64,000 bases of DNA from CAVTWJ01 sp963849485 (lineage in GTDB: Bacteria; Oederibacteriota; Muellerivitia; Muellerivitales; Muellerivitaceae), in NCBI GenBank assembly GCA_963849485.1, contig CAWKIF010000079.1, positions 1 through 64,000 on the forward strand. The letters are read 5' to 3'. The position numbers and the translations under genes were made by a program. Shown here piece by piece: positions 44,968 through 53,448 of the stretch (positions within the stretch are counted from its first letter, which is position 1; the number at the start of each line of letters is the position of its first letter). The notes under the pieces are model-generated. The model had not been told where the DNA came from, did not search any database, and saw nothing but the letters and a program-made list of their open reading frames with translations.

Positions 44968-45660
44968 TCAAACCTGGGCGGCAAATGGGGACGAAACCAA
45001 CTCTTTTTTCCCGTTCCCCCATCGTTTGGCTTCTTTTTGGAATCCCCAATTTCCCATCCAACGGTAAAGAAAACGGGGAATGATCAGACGGGCGGCAAGC
45101 CGTTCCGCCTCTTCCGGTAAGGGCAAGCCTTCTTGGAGGGCGGTCGCGGTCAAATCTAAGGCCCGGACGATGCGGCGCACTCTTCCCCCCTGTTCGCCCA
45201 GGGGCCGGTCCGATTCGACGATCCCTCCACCGCCCAGGGAGAGGCCGCCCAGCCATTGAAGCCCCCGCAGTTCAGTGAACCTTTTCAGCACGGAGAGAGC
45301 CCCCCGGTTGTGATCCGCCTCGGGGAACCCGCAATTCACGCCCGCCGCCACCGATTGGGTCCGAAGCTCGGGATGCTCTTTACGGTATTGACTGTACCTT
45401 TCCAATGTTTCCACCAATCCGGAAGGCAATTGATCCGCGTAAAGTGGAAAAACGAAAGCCAGCACGTCGGCTTCCGCCATGGACTGAAGCAGAAGATCAA
45501 AGGATTCCACTGTTTTCCTGGAAACAGCCAAAAAACGAAGCCCCACTTGGGAACCGCCTAAAGAGAGACGGTCCGCCAAATATTGGCTGAGGATATGAGA
45601 AACGCTGATTTTTCCCTTGGGACTGCCAACCAAAACAAGGATGTTTTTTCCTTGGCTCAT
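44968..45660 (-). CDS. Flavodoxin-like NAD(P)H-dependent oxidoreductase
   Basis: 230 residues. N-terminal flavodoxin fold with the FMN phosphate loop VLVGSPKGKISVS and the second loop FPLYADQLPSGLVE, as in NADPH:FMN reductases/quinone reductases. The C-terminal 60 residues (LIIPRFLYRWMGNWGFQKEAKRW) form an amphipathic, basic tail possibly touching the membrane. ATGA overlap with the upstream flavoprotein gene. An electron-transfer or detoxifying partner for the neighbouring pump genes is inferred. Confidence 0.78.
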   Translation of the reverse strand: MSQGKNILVLVGSPKGKISVSHILSQYLADRLSLGGSQVGLRFLAVSRKTVESFDLLLQSMAEADVLAFVFPLYADQLPSGLVETLERYSQYRKEHPELRTQSVAAGVNCGFPEADHNRGALSVLKRFTELRGLQWLGGLSLGGGGIVESDRPLGEQGGRVRRIVRALDLTATALQEGLPLPEEAERLAARLIIPRFLYRWMGNWGFQKEAKRWGNGKKELVSSPFAAQV

Positions 45661-46235
45661 GGCCGCACCCCCGCCTGGGCCACCAAATCCTGGACGATGA
45701 GCTGGACAGAATCCTCCGTCATGCCCTCGTAGAGGACAGCACTGGAGTGGGGTGGGTTCTGGAAGTTCATGGAATTTCTCTTTAGGAGGTCATCAAAGAT
45801 CCTCTCGCTCTCCGCGTCTTGGGCCGGCAGGCTTCCGATCCCCATCAATTGCACTTTCCTCCCGCTTCGCCAGGGGTGATGGGTCTCTCCCCGGAAGGAG
45901 ACGAAAGAAGGCAGGAGGTTCGGGAGAACGGTCCTCTCGAGGGCCCGTTTCAGGAGGAATCCGTAACCGCCGAATTGAATGGGCGTGATCAAAGCCATCA
46001 GGTCGGCCTGGAACAGTTGGCGGTTCAGTTCCTGGCCGTCATCCTGGGTGGAGCAAAGCCCCGGCGTCTTGACCCAGCAATTGAAGCATCCGACGCATTC
46101 CTGAAGTTTTAGGTCCCTGAGACGGAAGGTGTTGACTTCCCATTGGAGACTTTTCAGAAGTTCGTCCAATTTTTCATTGGCTTGTTCGAGCAGGGTTTGG
46201 CCGGAGGCCGACCCGTTCAGGATGAGTGCTCTCAT
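45657..46235 (-). CDS. Iron-sulfur/cysteine-motif flavoprotein (WrbA/ISF-like)
   Basis: 192 residues from ATG 46235 (AAGGAAATCCAAC leader). FMN-binding ALILNGSASGQT at the N-terminus, then QECVGCFNCWVKTPGLC: cysteines 47, 50, 53 and 61 in the CxxCxxC-x7-C pattern of the flavodoxin/iron-sulfur flavoprotein group. TPIQFGGYGFLLKRALER is the second FMN loop. Reduces quinones, nitro-compounds or an unknown partner; the FeS cluster is inferred from the motif. Located 23 bases after tolC and overlapping the next flavoprotein. Confidence 0.82.
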   Translation of the reverse strand: MRALILNGSASGQTLLEQANEKLDELLKSLQWEVNTFRLRDLKLQECVGCFNCWVKTPGLCSTQDDGQELNRQLFQADLMALITPIQFGGYGFLLKRALERTVLPNLLPSFVSFRGETHHPWRSGRKVQLMGIGSLPAQDAESERIFDDLLKRNSMNFQNPPHSSAVLYEGMTEDSVQLIVQDLVAQAGVRP

Positions 46236-46258
46236 GTTGGATTTCCTTCCCTTCCCCG

Positions 46259-47710
46259 TTAGTTGACGGACAGCCACCATTGGGCCTGGGCCAGGAGTCC
46301 CAACTTTTCAGCCACCAAGCCCAGGCGGCTGAGGCGGGACAAGGAATACTGATTCTCGATAGAGAGAAGCTGGAACTGGGTGGTGCGACCCAGGTCGAGC
46401 TGGGTCTTTTCGGCGTCGGCGTTTTGTTTTTGAAGCGCCACCAATTCCGTGGCCATGACCAGGCGCTTCTCCACATCCGTCAGCCGGTCCTGGATATCCT
46501 TCCAATCCTGGGCCACCGACAGTTTTTTATCCTGCAAAACCAGGACGGAGCTTTCATAGGCTTTCTGGTATCCCTCCGCCGTCCTCTCGGCGGTAAAGAC
46601 ATCCAAAGACAAGTTGAATTGGGCTCCCAGCATCCAGGTGGGGTGGTCGGTGCTGAAGGCGATGTTGTTGGCGTTTTGAAAGCTCGGGTCCAACCCATTT
46701 CCCCTCCACGAAGCGTAGGCCGTGATATCGGGGTAGATATTCTGATAGGTCTGGTCATAGGAGGCCTTGCTTTGGCGTGTCTGGGCCTCCACGGCCTGGA
46801 GATCGGTTCTATCTGGCAGAGCGTCCGGAATGACCACCTTCACTTCGTTCAACGAATCCTCAAGGGACTCCAAAGATTCGGGGACCTCTTCGGTGGTGTT
46901 GTTCCTGAACCGGTTAAAGGCCAACCGGGCGGAGCGCTCCCCGTTTTCCGCCGTCTGCAGGTCCAGTTCCGCCTGTTTCACCGAAGCCTCCGCCTGCAGG
47001 GCGTCCGGAGGGTCGGCTAAGTTGCGCGCGACCCGCCGCTTGGTCCAATCCCAGATTTTCTGACTGCGGGCCAAGGTATCCTCGCGGATCTCGACTTCCT
47101 CCCGGGCCAAGGCCAGGTTCCAATAGGCGACCTTGGCATTAAAGAGGATCCCTTCCCTTTGGAAGACGGACATCTTTTGGGCCGATTCCAGTCCATATTG
47201 GACGGCTTTCACCCCTGCTCCGGTTTGGGCCCCCCCGAAATCCTTGAAGAGGGGCACGGACAGTGAGACGACCGGTGAAAGCTGATAATACGAACTGAGA
47301 AATAAGGAACTAGAGCCACCCATCGAAGCAAAAGCGCCTAAAAGCAAAGGTGAATAGGTCAAGTTGATATTATTGAAAGAGTAGCCCACAGCGATGGATG
47401 GCCCAAAGGGCAACTTGTCCACGAGAGAAACACCAGCCGTATCCGCTAGGGTTTCAGTTGTGGAAAGAACGGTAGACTGCTGGGATTGGTCGTCCAGGTG
47501 GTTGTAACTGGCCACCAGCTGGGGTGAATAGGTCAGGTCCATCTGATGGGATTCTTTCTCAAAACCCTCCGCCGCCGCCTTGGAGGCTAGGTAGTCCGAA
47601 CCCTGAACCTTCACCTGACCCAGGTAATCCTGAAGGGCTAAAGTGTTTTGGGCGAAGACCATTCCTGCGACCAACCACATTCCCATTCCAAACATGAAAA
47701 ACTTTTTCAT
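46259..47710 (-). CDS. TolC-family outer-membrane factor of the RND cluster
   Basis: 483 residues. Signal peptide (cleavage after MVFAQ), then two outer-membrane-factor repeats with long coiled coils (LAREEVEIREDTLARSQKIW; VEAQTRQSKASYDQTYQN) and the closing DLGRTTQFQLLSIENQY. It forms the outer-membrane duct. It is divergent in sequence from the TolC-type protein at 14205. ATG 47710 follows AAGGAATTGTT. The only exit channel in the RND cluster. Confidence 0.92.
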   Translation of the reverse strand: MKKFFMFGMGMWLVAGMVFAQNTLALQDYLGQVKVQGSDYLASKAAAEGFEKESHQMDLTYSPQLVASYNHLDDQSQQSTVLSTTETLADTAGVSLVDKLPFGPSIAVGYSFNNINLTYSPLLLGAFASMGGSSSLFLSSYYQLSPVVSLSVPLFKDFGGAQTGAGVKAVQYGLESAQKMSVFQREGILFNAKVAYWNLALAREEVEIREDTLARSQKIWDWTKRRVARNLADPPDALQAEASVKQAELDLQTAENGERSARLAFNRFRNNTTEEVPESLESLEDSLNEVKVVIPDALPDRTDLQAVEAQTRQSKASYDQTYQNIYPDITAYASWRGNGLDPSFQNANNIAFSTDHPTWMLGAQFNLSLDVFTAERTAEGYQKAYESSVLVLQDKKLSVAQDWKDIQDRLTDVEKRLVMATELVALQKQNADAEKTQLDLGRTTQFQLLSIENQYSLSRLSRLGLVAEKLGLLAQAQWWLSVN

Positions 47711-47754
47711 AACAATTCCTTGATGTCGAATTCAGTGTCGTTTTTTGGTCGCTT

Positions 47755-48150
47755 TTACTCTTCCTTCTTTTTCTCGACCCAATCCTTCCAATCCTTCTCG
47801 CTCCAGTGCCTCCAGTCGCCCTCGGGTTCCCCGCACCAATGGCGCCTGGCCCAGTGCTTGAAAGCATGCCTTCCCCAAGGGCCGTGACCGGCACCGTTGA
47901 CCTGCTGGGGAATCACCAGGCCCAATACGGCCGAAGCCAGGGCCACCGTCCCCCCGATCAAGAGGGACGTGATTACAAAAATGGTCAGAAGGGTAGCGCC
48001 CAGGGACTGGCCGTAAACCAACACAATAAGCGGCAGCCCCAGGGCGATGCCGGCCCCCCCCAGGACGCCCGCCACCGCGATGGTAGGACCACCGGTCCGG
48101 AATTGAACATTCGCCTGCAGCTTTTCGTTCTCTTTCGTTTCTTCGTTCAT
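47755..48150 (-). CDS. Small two-helix membrane protein with Trp/Lys-rich tail
   Basis: 131 residues. Two hydrophobic helices (about 25-50 and 54-82) with Gly-rich faces, then a tail rich in Trp, His and Lys (WRHWSEKDWKDWVEKKKEE). No known domain recognised. It lies between the ECF sigma gene (34 bases) and tolC (44 bases). The position suggests a membrane partner or anti-sigma-like protein, but it has no zinc anti-sigma motif, so this is only a possibility. Confidence 0.7.
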   Translation of the reverse strand: MNEETKENEKLQANVQFRTGGPTIAVAGVLGGAGIALGLPLIVLVYGQSLGATLLTIFVITSLLIGGTVALASAVLGLVIPQQVNGAGHGPWGRHAFKHWARRHWCGEPEGDWRHWSEKDWKDWVEKKKEE

Positions 48151-48184
48151 AGGATCTCCTCCATTTTTTTGAAGCTCTATCGGA

Positions 48185-48697
48185 CTATCGCCGCGCGCCC
48201 AGTAGCTCGCGCAAGCTCTCCAGCGCGTACCGGCAGCGGCTGGCCGCCGTGTTAAGGGAAATCTGAAGAGTTTCGCCGATTTCCCTCAGGGTGAGGCCCG
48301 TGTAGTATTTCATCCGGATGACCACCCGCTGGGCTTCCGGCAGTTCCAGGAGGGCTTCCTCCAATTCCATCGGGTCCAGATCCCCCAGGCCTTCGCCCGG
48401 CCCCTCGTCCTCCGGGGCTTGGAGTTCCGCGATCTCCTCCAGCGGAACCTGAGGCTTTCTGCGGCTGCGTTTCTTGATTGAATTCAGCCAAACCGACCTG
48501 GCCGCGTAGGCGGCCGGATTCTCTACTTCCAGGTCACTCTTTTTTTCCCAGAGGATGGCCAAAGTTTCCTGGACGATATCCTCCGCTTCCTCGCGGTTTT
48601 CCAAGACCCTGTAGGCGAGCCGAAACCACAGGCCCCGGTGCTCCTGGACAAAAGCCTGGAATTCCTCCTCCCGACTAAGAAGCACCATGGGTTTCAA
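48185..48697 (-). CDS. ECF-type RNA polymerase sigma factor
   Basis: About 170 residues from TTG 48697 (GGAGGGAG upstream); ATG 48688 is an alternative. Region 2: EHRGLWFRLAYRVLENREEAEDIVQETLAILW, with the D-x-x-Q-E-x-x core of sigma2. Region 4: LPEAQRVVIRMKYYTGLTLREIGETLQISLNTAASRCRYAL, a clear sigma4 helix-turn-helix. It would direct transcription of an envelope-stress or pump regulon. No standard anti-sigma gene is adjacent. Confidence 0.92.
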   Translation of the reverse strand: MKPMVLLSREEEFQAFVQEHRGLWFRLAYRVLENREEAEDIVQETLAILWEKKSDLEVENPAAYAARSVWLNSIKKRSRRKPQVPLEEIAELQAPEDEGPGEGLGDLDPMELEEALLELPEAQRVVIRMKYYTGLTLREIGETLQISLNTAASRCRYALESLRELLGARR

Positions 48698-48780
48698 AAC
48701 CACTCCCTCCACCAGGAATGATCCTTTCCAGCGGAATTTTGTCTAATCCAAAAAAATAAAAAGCGATCCACGGCGTGGCC

Positions 48781-49392
48781 CTAAGCTTCCAGGAACCTAC
48801 CAGCGTAGGTCTTGGCCAAAATTTTCACGTAGTTTTCCTCATCCCCGATCAAAGGGGTCAAATCGCCAACCATCATCCGATGCCACGAATAGTGCATCAG
48901 GCTGGCGAAAAACTGGAAAAACAACAACTTGATCTGTTTCGGCGGTTTGGAAGGGCTCACCTTGGGCATGATGACGTCCTGCACGATCAAGTTGATCTGC
49001 TCCATGATGAAATGATCGTAAAATTTGCGCATCTCGGAAGTTTTCATGGTCTCACTCAACAGGATCTTGAGAAGTTCAACATGGTCCGGCCGTTTCATTT
49101 CCAAAAGATGGTTCTTACCCAGCAAGTAGAGGGTTTCCTCAAGGCTGTGGGCCTGCTGAAGCGAGGTGATAATTTGGTCCTTTTGCTCCACATGCGTAAG
49201 GAAAATTTCCTTAACGATCTCATCCTTGCTTTGAAAATAGTGGTAAAGGCCCGCCTTGGTGACCTTACAGGCCCGCGCGATGCGGGACATGCTGGTTTCC
49301 ATGACCCCGTGGGTCGCGAAAAGTTTCCGGGCCTGGGCGACAAACCGTTTTTTCTGATCTTCGTGCTTTTTTTCGTTTAAAAGTTTGGCCAT
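48781..49392 (-). CDS. TetR-family transcriptional regulator
   Basis: 203 residues. N-terminal TetR helix-turn-helix: FVAQARKLFATHGVMETSMSRIARACKVTKAGLYHYFQSKDEI (about 17-59), with the usual GLYxYFxSK motif. The C-terminal ligand domain is unlike familiar subfamilies. First gene of the collinear group leading to the RND pumps. A 14-bp perfect palindrome lies 12 bases upstream of its start, so autoregulation is likely. Confidence 0.93.
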   Translation of the reverse strand: MAKLLNEKKHEDQKKRFVAQARKLFATHGVMETSMSRIARACKVTKAGLYHYFQSKDEIVKEIFLTHVEQKDQIITSLQQAHSLEETLYLLGKNHLLEMKRPDHVELLKILLSETMKTSEMRKFYDHFIMEQINLIVQDVIMPKVSPSKPPKQIKLLFFQFFASLMHYSWHRMMVGDLTPLIGDEENYVKILAKTYAGRFLEA

Positions 49393-49403
49393 GCCGTAAA
49401 CCT

Positions 49404-49417
49404 ACCGACCGGTCGGT
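49404..49417. promoter_or_regulatory. TetR operator palindrome
   Basis: ACCGACCGGTCGGT, a perfect 14-bp palindrome directly upstream of the tetR start, of the form commonly bound by TetR-family dimers. Confidence 0.75.
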
Positions 49418-49571
49418 TAATTATCAAGCTGTATTTGATTTATTTTTCAGATAGGAAAACGAATGACAAAATATTTGAGTTTAAAGGGAAATATAGGAAC
49501 TATTGAAGCTCCCCTAACGTCTAATCAGTGTAGGATGAACTACAGGTTGCACCACTTCGAGGAGGATTCTA

Positions 49572-49799
49572 ATGAAAAAGTCGATTGTACTGGCTTTAGC
49601 GGTGGCTTTCCTGGCCGCGACCTCAGGCTTGGTTTTGGCGCAAGACACAACGGGGTCGGCTCCCCCAAAGACGCACAAGACCCACAAGACAAAGACCCAC
49701 AAGCACAAAAAGTCCAAGGCTTCGGGCCCCTCAACGAGCGGCACAACCAGTGCGGCTCCGGCTCCTTCGGGCGACAGCGGCGCTCCGGCGACCAAGTAA
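49572..49799 (+). CDS. Small secreted His/Lys/Thr-rich protein
   Basis: 75 residues; ATG 49572 follows GAGGATTCTA. A signal peptide (about 1-23, cleavage near LVLAQ) precedes a mature part of about 50 residues of low complexity: repeated KTHKTHKTKTHKHKK then a Ser/Ala/Pro/Gly tail. No known domain; the basic His-rich block could bind metal or polyanions. It is monocistronic with its own strong terminator, which supports a real gene despite its size. Confidence 0.7.
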   Translation: MKKSIVLALAVAFLAATSGLVLAQDTTGSAPPKTHKTHKTKTHKHKKSKASGPSTSGTTSAAPAPSGDSGAPATK

Positions 49800-49815
49800 T
49801 AAATAAATTGAAAGC

Positions 49816-49846
49816 AAGGCCCGGTGATATCACCGGGCCTTTTTTA
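49816..49846 (+). terminator. Intrinsic terminator after the small secreted protein
   Basis: AAGGCCCGGTG-ATAT-CACCGGGCCTT, 11-bp perfect stem followed by TTTTT. Confidence 0.92.
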
Positions 49847-49957
49847 TTGCACTCTGATGATTTTACACGTCTGTTCATTTGTTTTTGAACCAATCCCTTC
49901 CCCTCTTCGTCTAACATTTGCCGATGCGAAATAATAATTATTAAGGAGATTGTGAAA

Positions 49958-50431
49958 ATGAAAAAGATTTTGTCGTTCACTTCCGCTTTGTTGTTCGCCG
50001 GGGCAGCCGCGATCGCGCTTTGCCAATCCGACTCCACCACTCCCGCCGCTTCCGCTGCCCCCGCCGCCCAAACCGCCCCAATGGCTAAGGGAAAAGGGGA
50101 CCATCCCTTGATCCATGAAATCCGCATCCGGCTCGAAGACCAAAACAAGCGGATCATGGCCGGGGTCAAGAACGGAAAATTGACCAAGGACGAGGCCACG
50201 GCTCTCCATGGCAAAGTCAAATCCATCCGGGAGGAAATGCAAGTTGACCTGAAGTCCAACGGCAAGAAAGAGCTGACGGAAGACCAGTACAAGCAGTTGA
50301 ACCAGGAATTGGATGACAATTCCAAGGCCATCCACGATGAGAAGTCGGAAGGTGCCGTAAACACAGGAGCTTCCACCGCTCCCGCGGACAATACGGCTCC
50401 GGCCGCTTCCACGACTCCCGCCGCGAATTAA
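49958..50431 (+). CDS. Secreted helical protein of unknown function
   Basis: 157 residues from ATG 49958; a GTG two codons upstream lies very close to the AAGGAG site. Signal peptide about 1-21 (ends AIALCQS), an Ala/Pro-rich spacer, a helical core (HEIRIRLEDQNKRIMAGVKNGKLTKDEATALHGKVKSI...) that repeats an 'LT-x-(D/E)-(Q/E)' EF-hand-like or periplasmic-chaperone-like pattern, and an Ala/Thr/Pro tail. No confident family. Similar to its upstream neighbour in composition of the tail only. Confidence 0.68.
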   Translation: MKKILSFTSALLFAGAAAIALCQSDSTTPAASAAPAAQTAPMAKGKGDHPLIHEIRIRLEDQNKRIMAGVKNGKLTKDEATALHGKVKSIREEMQVDLKSNGKKELTEDQYKQLNQELDDNSKAIHDEKSEGAVNTGASTAPADNTAPAASTTPAAN

Positions 50432-50449
50432 TCTCATCCATTGTATCGA

Positions 50450-50481
50450 TTGAAAAGCGGGCCGAAAGGCCCGCTTTTCAA
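50450..50481 (+). terminator. Perfect hairpin with GAAA tetraloop
   Basis: TTGAAAAGCGGGCC-GAAA-GGCCCGCTTTTCAA, 14-bp stem right after the preceding stop; the T-tract is within the stem's 3' arm. Confidence 0.85.
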
Positions 50482-50542
50482 TGACCCTCGGCAGGTTATC
50501 GTGGTGATACAATTGTTCATACTTGTTACCCCTGGAGACTTC

Positions 50543-51265
50543 ATGCGGCGCTTGACCCAAGCCTTCCTCATCCTTCCCCTGCTTATTTCTTGTTACGCTT
50601 GGGCCGACATTGAACCCCCGCTGAAGGACCTCATCCCCCTTTATTCCGTTGAAAACATTGACGGGGCAGAACAAGTCTGGATTCAAAAATCGGGAACACC
50701 GGATTGGGTGAGCGCCAAGGAAGGGGACAACCTGCAGGAAGGGGATTCCATCAAGGTCGGCAAGTACACCACGGTAGTCCTTAACCTAAAAAAAGACACC
50801 TTCGTTCAGGCGGGACAAAACACCCAACTTCAAGTGAAGCAATTGGCGGACCAGGGCGATGCCGGTTTTTTAACCCGAATAGCCCTCCAAGCCGGGCGCA
50901 TCCTTTCGGATGTCCGGAAAAACCTGGCACAAACCGGTTCCTCGTTTGAAGTGGAATCGGGCGGGGTTGTGTGCGGTGTCCGGGGAACGGTTTTTGAGAT
51001 TTCCAACACCGGGGGAGACGTCGAGACCACGACTCATGAGGGCTCGGTCGAGATGAAGGGCTCCAACGGAACCCAAACCATCAAGGCCGGGGAAACCTGT
51101 CATTGGCATCACGGACAAAACCAGTGGAAAAAACCCTGTTCCTCAAAAACGGCGGGGCATTATTCAGCATGGAAAGCCCGCAAAGCCGCCTGCCTGGCGC
51201 GCCGGGCGAACCCCCATGCCCCCCGTCACCCTCTTTCTGCCCGATCCCATACCGCCCACCATTGA
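50543..51265 (+). CDS. Secreted FecR-domain protein
   Basis: 240 residues from ATG 50543 (CTGGAGACTTC leader). Signal peptide to about residue 20 (CYAWAD). FecR-like core: GDNLQEGDSIKVGKYTTVVLNLK, QVKQLADQGDAG and SSFEVESGGVVCGVRGTVFEIS, followed by GETCHWHHGQNQW and a basic, His-rich tail. It lacks a cytoplasmic anti-sigma segment, so it is probably a periplasmic or surface protein like that at 24689. The gap 51266-51454 after it holds nothing recognisable. Confidence 0.78.
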   Translation: MRRLTQAFLILPLLISCYAWADIEPPLKDLIPLYSVENIDGAEQVWIQKSGTPDWVSAKEGDNLQEGDSIKVGKYTTVVLNLKKDTFVQAGQNTQLQVKQLADQGDAGFLTRIALQAGRILSDVRKNLAQTGSSFEVESGGVVCGVRGTVFEISNTGGDVETTTHEGSVEMKGSNGTQTIKAGETCHWHHGQNQWKKPCSSKTAGHYSAWKARKAACLARRANPHAPRHPLSARSHTAHH

Positions 51266-51454
51266 GGGTACCCAGGCTGAATAGTGTGCTAGGTAAGACA
51301 TCGGGTCATTCCGAAAGCTTTTATCCCTAATATTCCTGAAAAAAGACCATTTCCCTGTTTCCCGTCAGGTAAGCCGTCATTGACACCACCATCGTCAAAA
51401 GGTAAAAAGATAGGCCATTTAATGGTGGCTTTGGCCTGAGTAAGGGAGGTTCCT

Positions 51455-52375
51455 TTGAAACTTATCTTTTTGCGTTACATCCCCTTGGCTTGCCTTTTGG
51501 CCCTGGGTCTTTCCCTGCAGGGTTGTTTTTTAAAATCCATGGCCGTGGATTCCATCGCGGACAGCCTCGCGGGCACCGGCGATACTTTCAGCTCGGACAA
51601 CGATCCCCAGCTCATCCGGGAGTCGGTTCCCTTCAGCCTCAAGCTGATGGAAAGCGTGCTTTCCGCCACCCCCCGCCATGTGGGCCTCCTAACCGCCCTC
51701 GCCAAGGGCTTCACCGAATACGCCTATGCCTTTGTCCAATCGGACGAGGAAAGGATGGAAGACGCCCAATACGAAAAAAAGAAGGCCTGGACCCGCCGGG
51801 CCAAGAACCTTTACATTCGGGCCCAGGGCTACGGCCTGCGGGGTCTGGAAGCCCGGCATGACAAATTCATTGAAATGTTGAAACTGGACCCCAAGGGAAC
51901 CGTGGCCAAGGCCGACAAGAACGACGTGGAACTGCTTTACTGGACGGCCGCTTCCTGGCTGGGCGCCATCGTTTTGGATAAGGGCGACAATGAGCTGATG
52001 GCCGATGAGCCGGAGGCTGAGGCCCTTCTTTACCGGGCCTACGCCTTGGACCCCGATTACGACAAGGGCGCTATTGAGGATTTTCTTATCACCTATGAGG
52101 GCGGCAAGCCCGCCATGATGGGCGGTTCGGACAAGAAGGCCCGGGAGCACTTCGACCGGGCCCTGGTCTTGAACAAGGGCCTGGACGCCACGACTTACTT
52201 GAATTATGCCGAGGCGGTGGATGAGAAACAGCAGAACAAGGAAGAATTCGAGGAGATGCTGAACAAGGCCCTGGCCATCGACCCGGACAAGGAACCCGGC
52301 AACCGGCTGGTGAACCTGTTGATGCAGGATAGGGCCCGCTGGCTTCTGGCCAACGAGGACAAGCTGTTCTTATAG
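51455..52375 (+). CDS. TRAP-associated lipoprotein TatT
   Basis: 306 residues; start is TTG 51455 after AGGGAGG. Lipobox LQGC with Cys 24. The rest is helical with TPR-like repeats (AEALLYRAYALDPDYDKGA, KKAREHFDRALVLNKGLDATTYLNYA). Length, lipobox and position before DctP and DctQM genes match the TatT (TRAP-associated tetratricopeptide) family, periplasmic proteins that form multimers with the solute-binding protein. First gene of the TRAP unit, 47 bases before dctP. Confidence 0.88.
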   Translation: MKLIFLRYIPLACLLALGLSLQGCFLKSMAVDSIADSLAGTGDTFSSDNDPQLIRESVPFSLKLMESVLSATPRHVGLLTALAKGFTEYAYAFVQSDEERMEDAQYEKKKAWTRRAKNLYIRAQGYGLRGLEARHDKFIEMLKLDPKGTVAKADKNDVELLYWTAASWLGAIVLDKGDNELMADEPEAEALLYRAYALDPDYDKGAIEDFLITYEGGKPAMMGGSDKKAREHFDRALVLNKGLDATTYLNYAEAVDEKQQNKEEFEEMLNKALAIDPDKEPGNRLVNLLMQDRARWLLANEDKLFL

Positions 52376-52422
52376 TTCAAGGAAGCGCGTACTGTTTTTA
52401 AAAAAGCAGAAAAGGAAATCCC

Positions 52423-53448
52423 ATGAAGACGATACGAATCACATCCCTGATCGGGCTGGCTCTTTTGGCGGTTCTTTTCTTCGCCCCGGCTGCCCGGGCC
52501 CAGAATGCCGCCATTACCCTGAAACTAGGCACCTTGGCCCCGGAACATACAACCTTTGACGATATTCTCCAGGATATGGGCGCCCAATGGCGGAAATCAG
52601 GGGTCATGCTGAAGATTTACGGCGGAGGTGAGTTGGGCGAGGAACCGGACATCATCACCAAGATGCGCATTAACCAGATCCAGGTGGGCGTGGTCACCGT
52701 GGTGGGGCTCTCCAAGATCGACAAGGCCATGAACGTGCTTTCCATTCCAATGCTTTATAAGGATTATAAGGAAAGCGATTATGTCCGGTCCAAGATGCAG
52801 CCCGTCCTGGAACAGCGCCTGGAAGCCAAGGGTTTCAAGGTCTTGAATTGGGGCGAGGCGGGCTGGGTTTACTTCTTCGGCAAGACCCCCATCTTCACGC
52901 CTGACGACCTCAAAAAAATGAAACTCTTCGTCTGGGGCGACGACGCCGACACCATGAACATCTGGCAATCGGCTGGCTTTTCCCCCATTCCCCTTTCGTC
53001 CACCGACATCCTTCCCAACCTCCAGACCGGCATGATCAACTGCTTCGATACCACCCCCATTCTTGCCCTTTCCTCGCAGTGGTTCGGCCTTGCCAAGCAT
53101 ATGACCAACATGAAATGGTGCCCCCTGATCGGCGCCACCATCATCACCACCCAGGCCTGGAGCAAAATTCCCGTGGCCTCCCGGCCCGCGTTGCTGAAGG
53201 CCGCGGCCGTGGCGGACAAAAGATTCCGGGATGAAATCCGCGCCAACAGCGACAAGGCCATCGACGCCATGAAGGAACACGGCCTGGTCGTTCACGACAT
53301 CACCCCGGAACAACACGAGCTATGGGAAAAATTGTTCCAAAGCGTCTATCCCCAGATAGCGGGCACCCTGATTCCGAAGGACATCATGGAAATGGCCGTC
53401 AAGTACCGTGATGAATACCGGGCCAAAAAGGCGGCCCAGCCGGAATGA
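52423..53448 (+). CDS. dctP: TRAP transporter substrate-binding protein (DctP type)
   Basis: 341 residues. Signal peptide ends ARAQN. DctP text: ITLKLGTLAPEHTTFDDILQDMG, GGGELGEEPDIITKMRINQIQVG, LFVWGDDADTMNIWQSAGFSPIPLSSTDILPNLQTGMIN. It binds a solute (likely an organic acid) in the periplasm and hands it to the DctQM proteins. Stop and next start overlap (ATGA). ATG 52423 follows AAGGAAATCCC. Confidence 0.93.
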   Translation: MKTIRITSLIGLALLAVLFFAPAARAQNAAITLKLGTLAPEHTTFDDILQDMGAQWRKSGVMLKIYGGGELGEEPDIITKMRINQIQVGVVTVVGLSKIDKAMNVLSIPMLYKDYKESDYVRSKMQPVLEQRLEAKGFKVLNWGEAGWVYFFGKTPIFTPDDLKKMKLFVWGDDADTMNIWQSAGFSPIPLSSTDILPNLQTGMINCFDTTPILALSSQWFGLAKHMTNMKWCPLIGATIITTQAWSKIPVASRPALLKAAAVADKRFRDEIRANSDKAIDAMKEHGLVVHDITPEQHELWEKLFQSVYPQIAGTLIPKDIMEMAVKYRDEYRAKKAAQPE

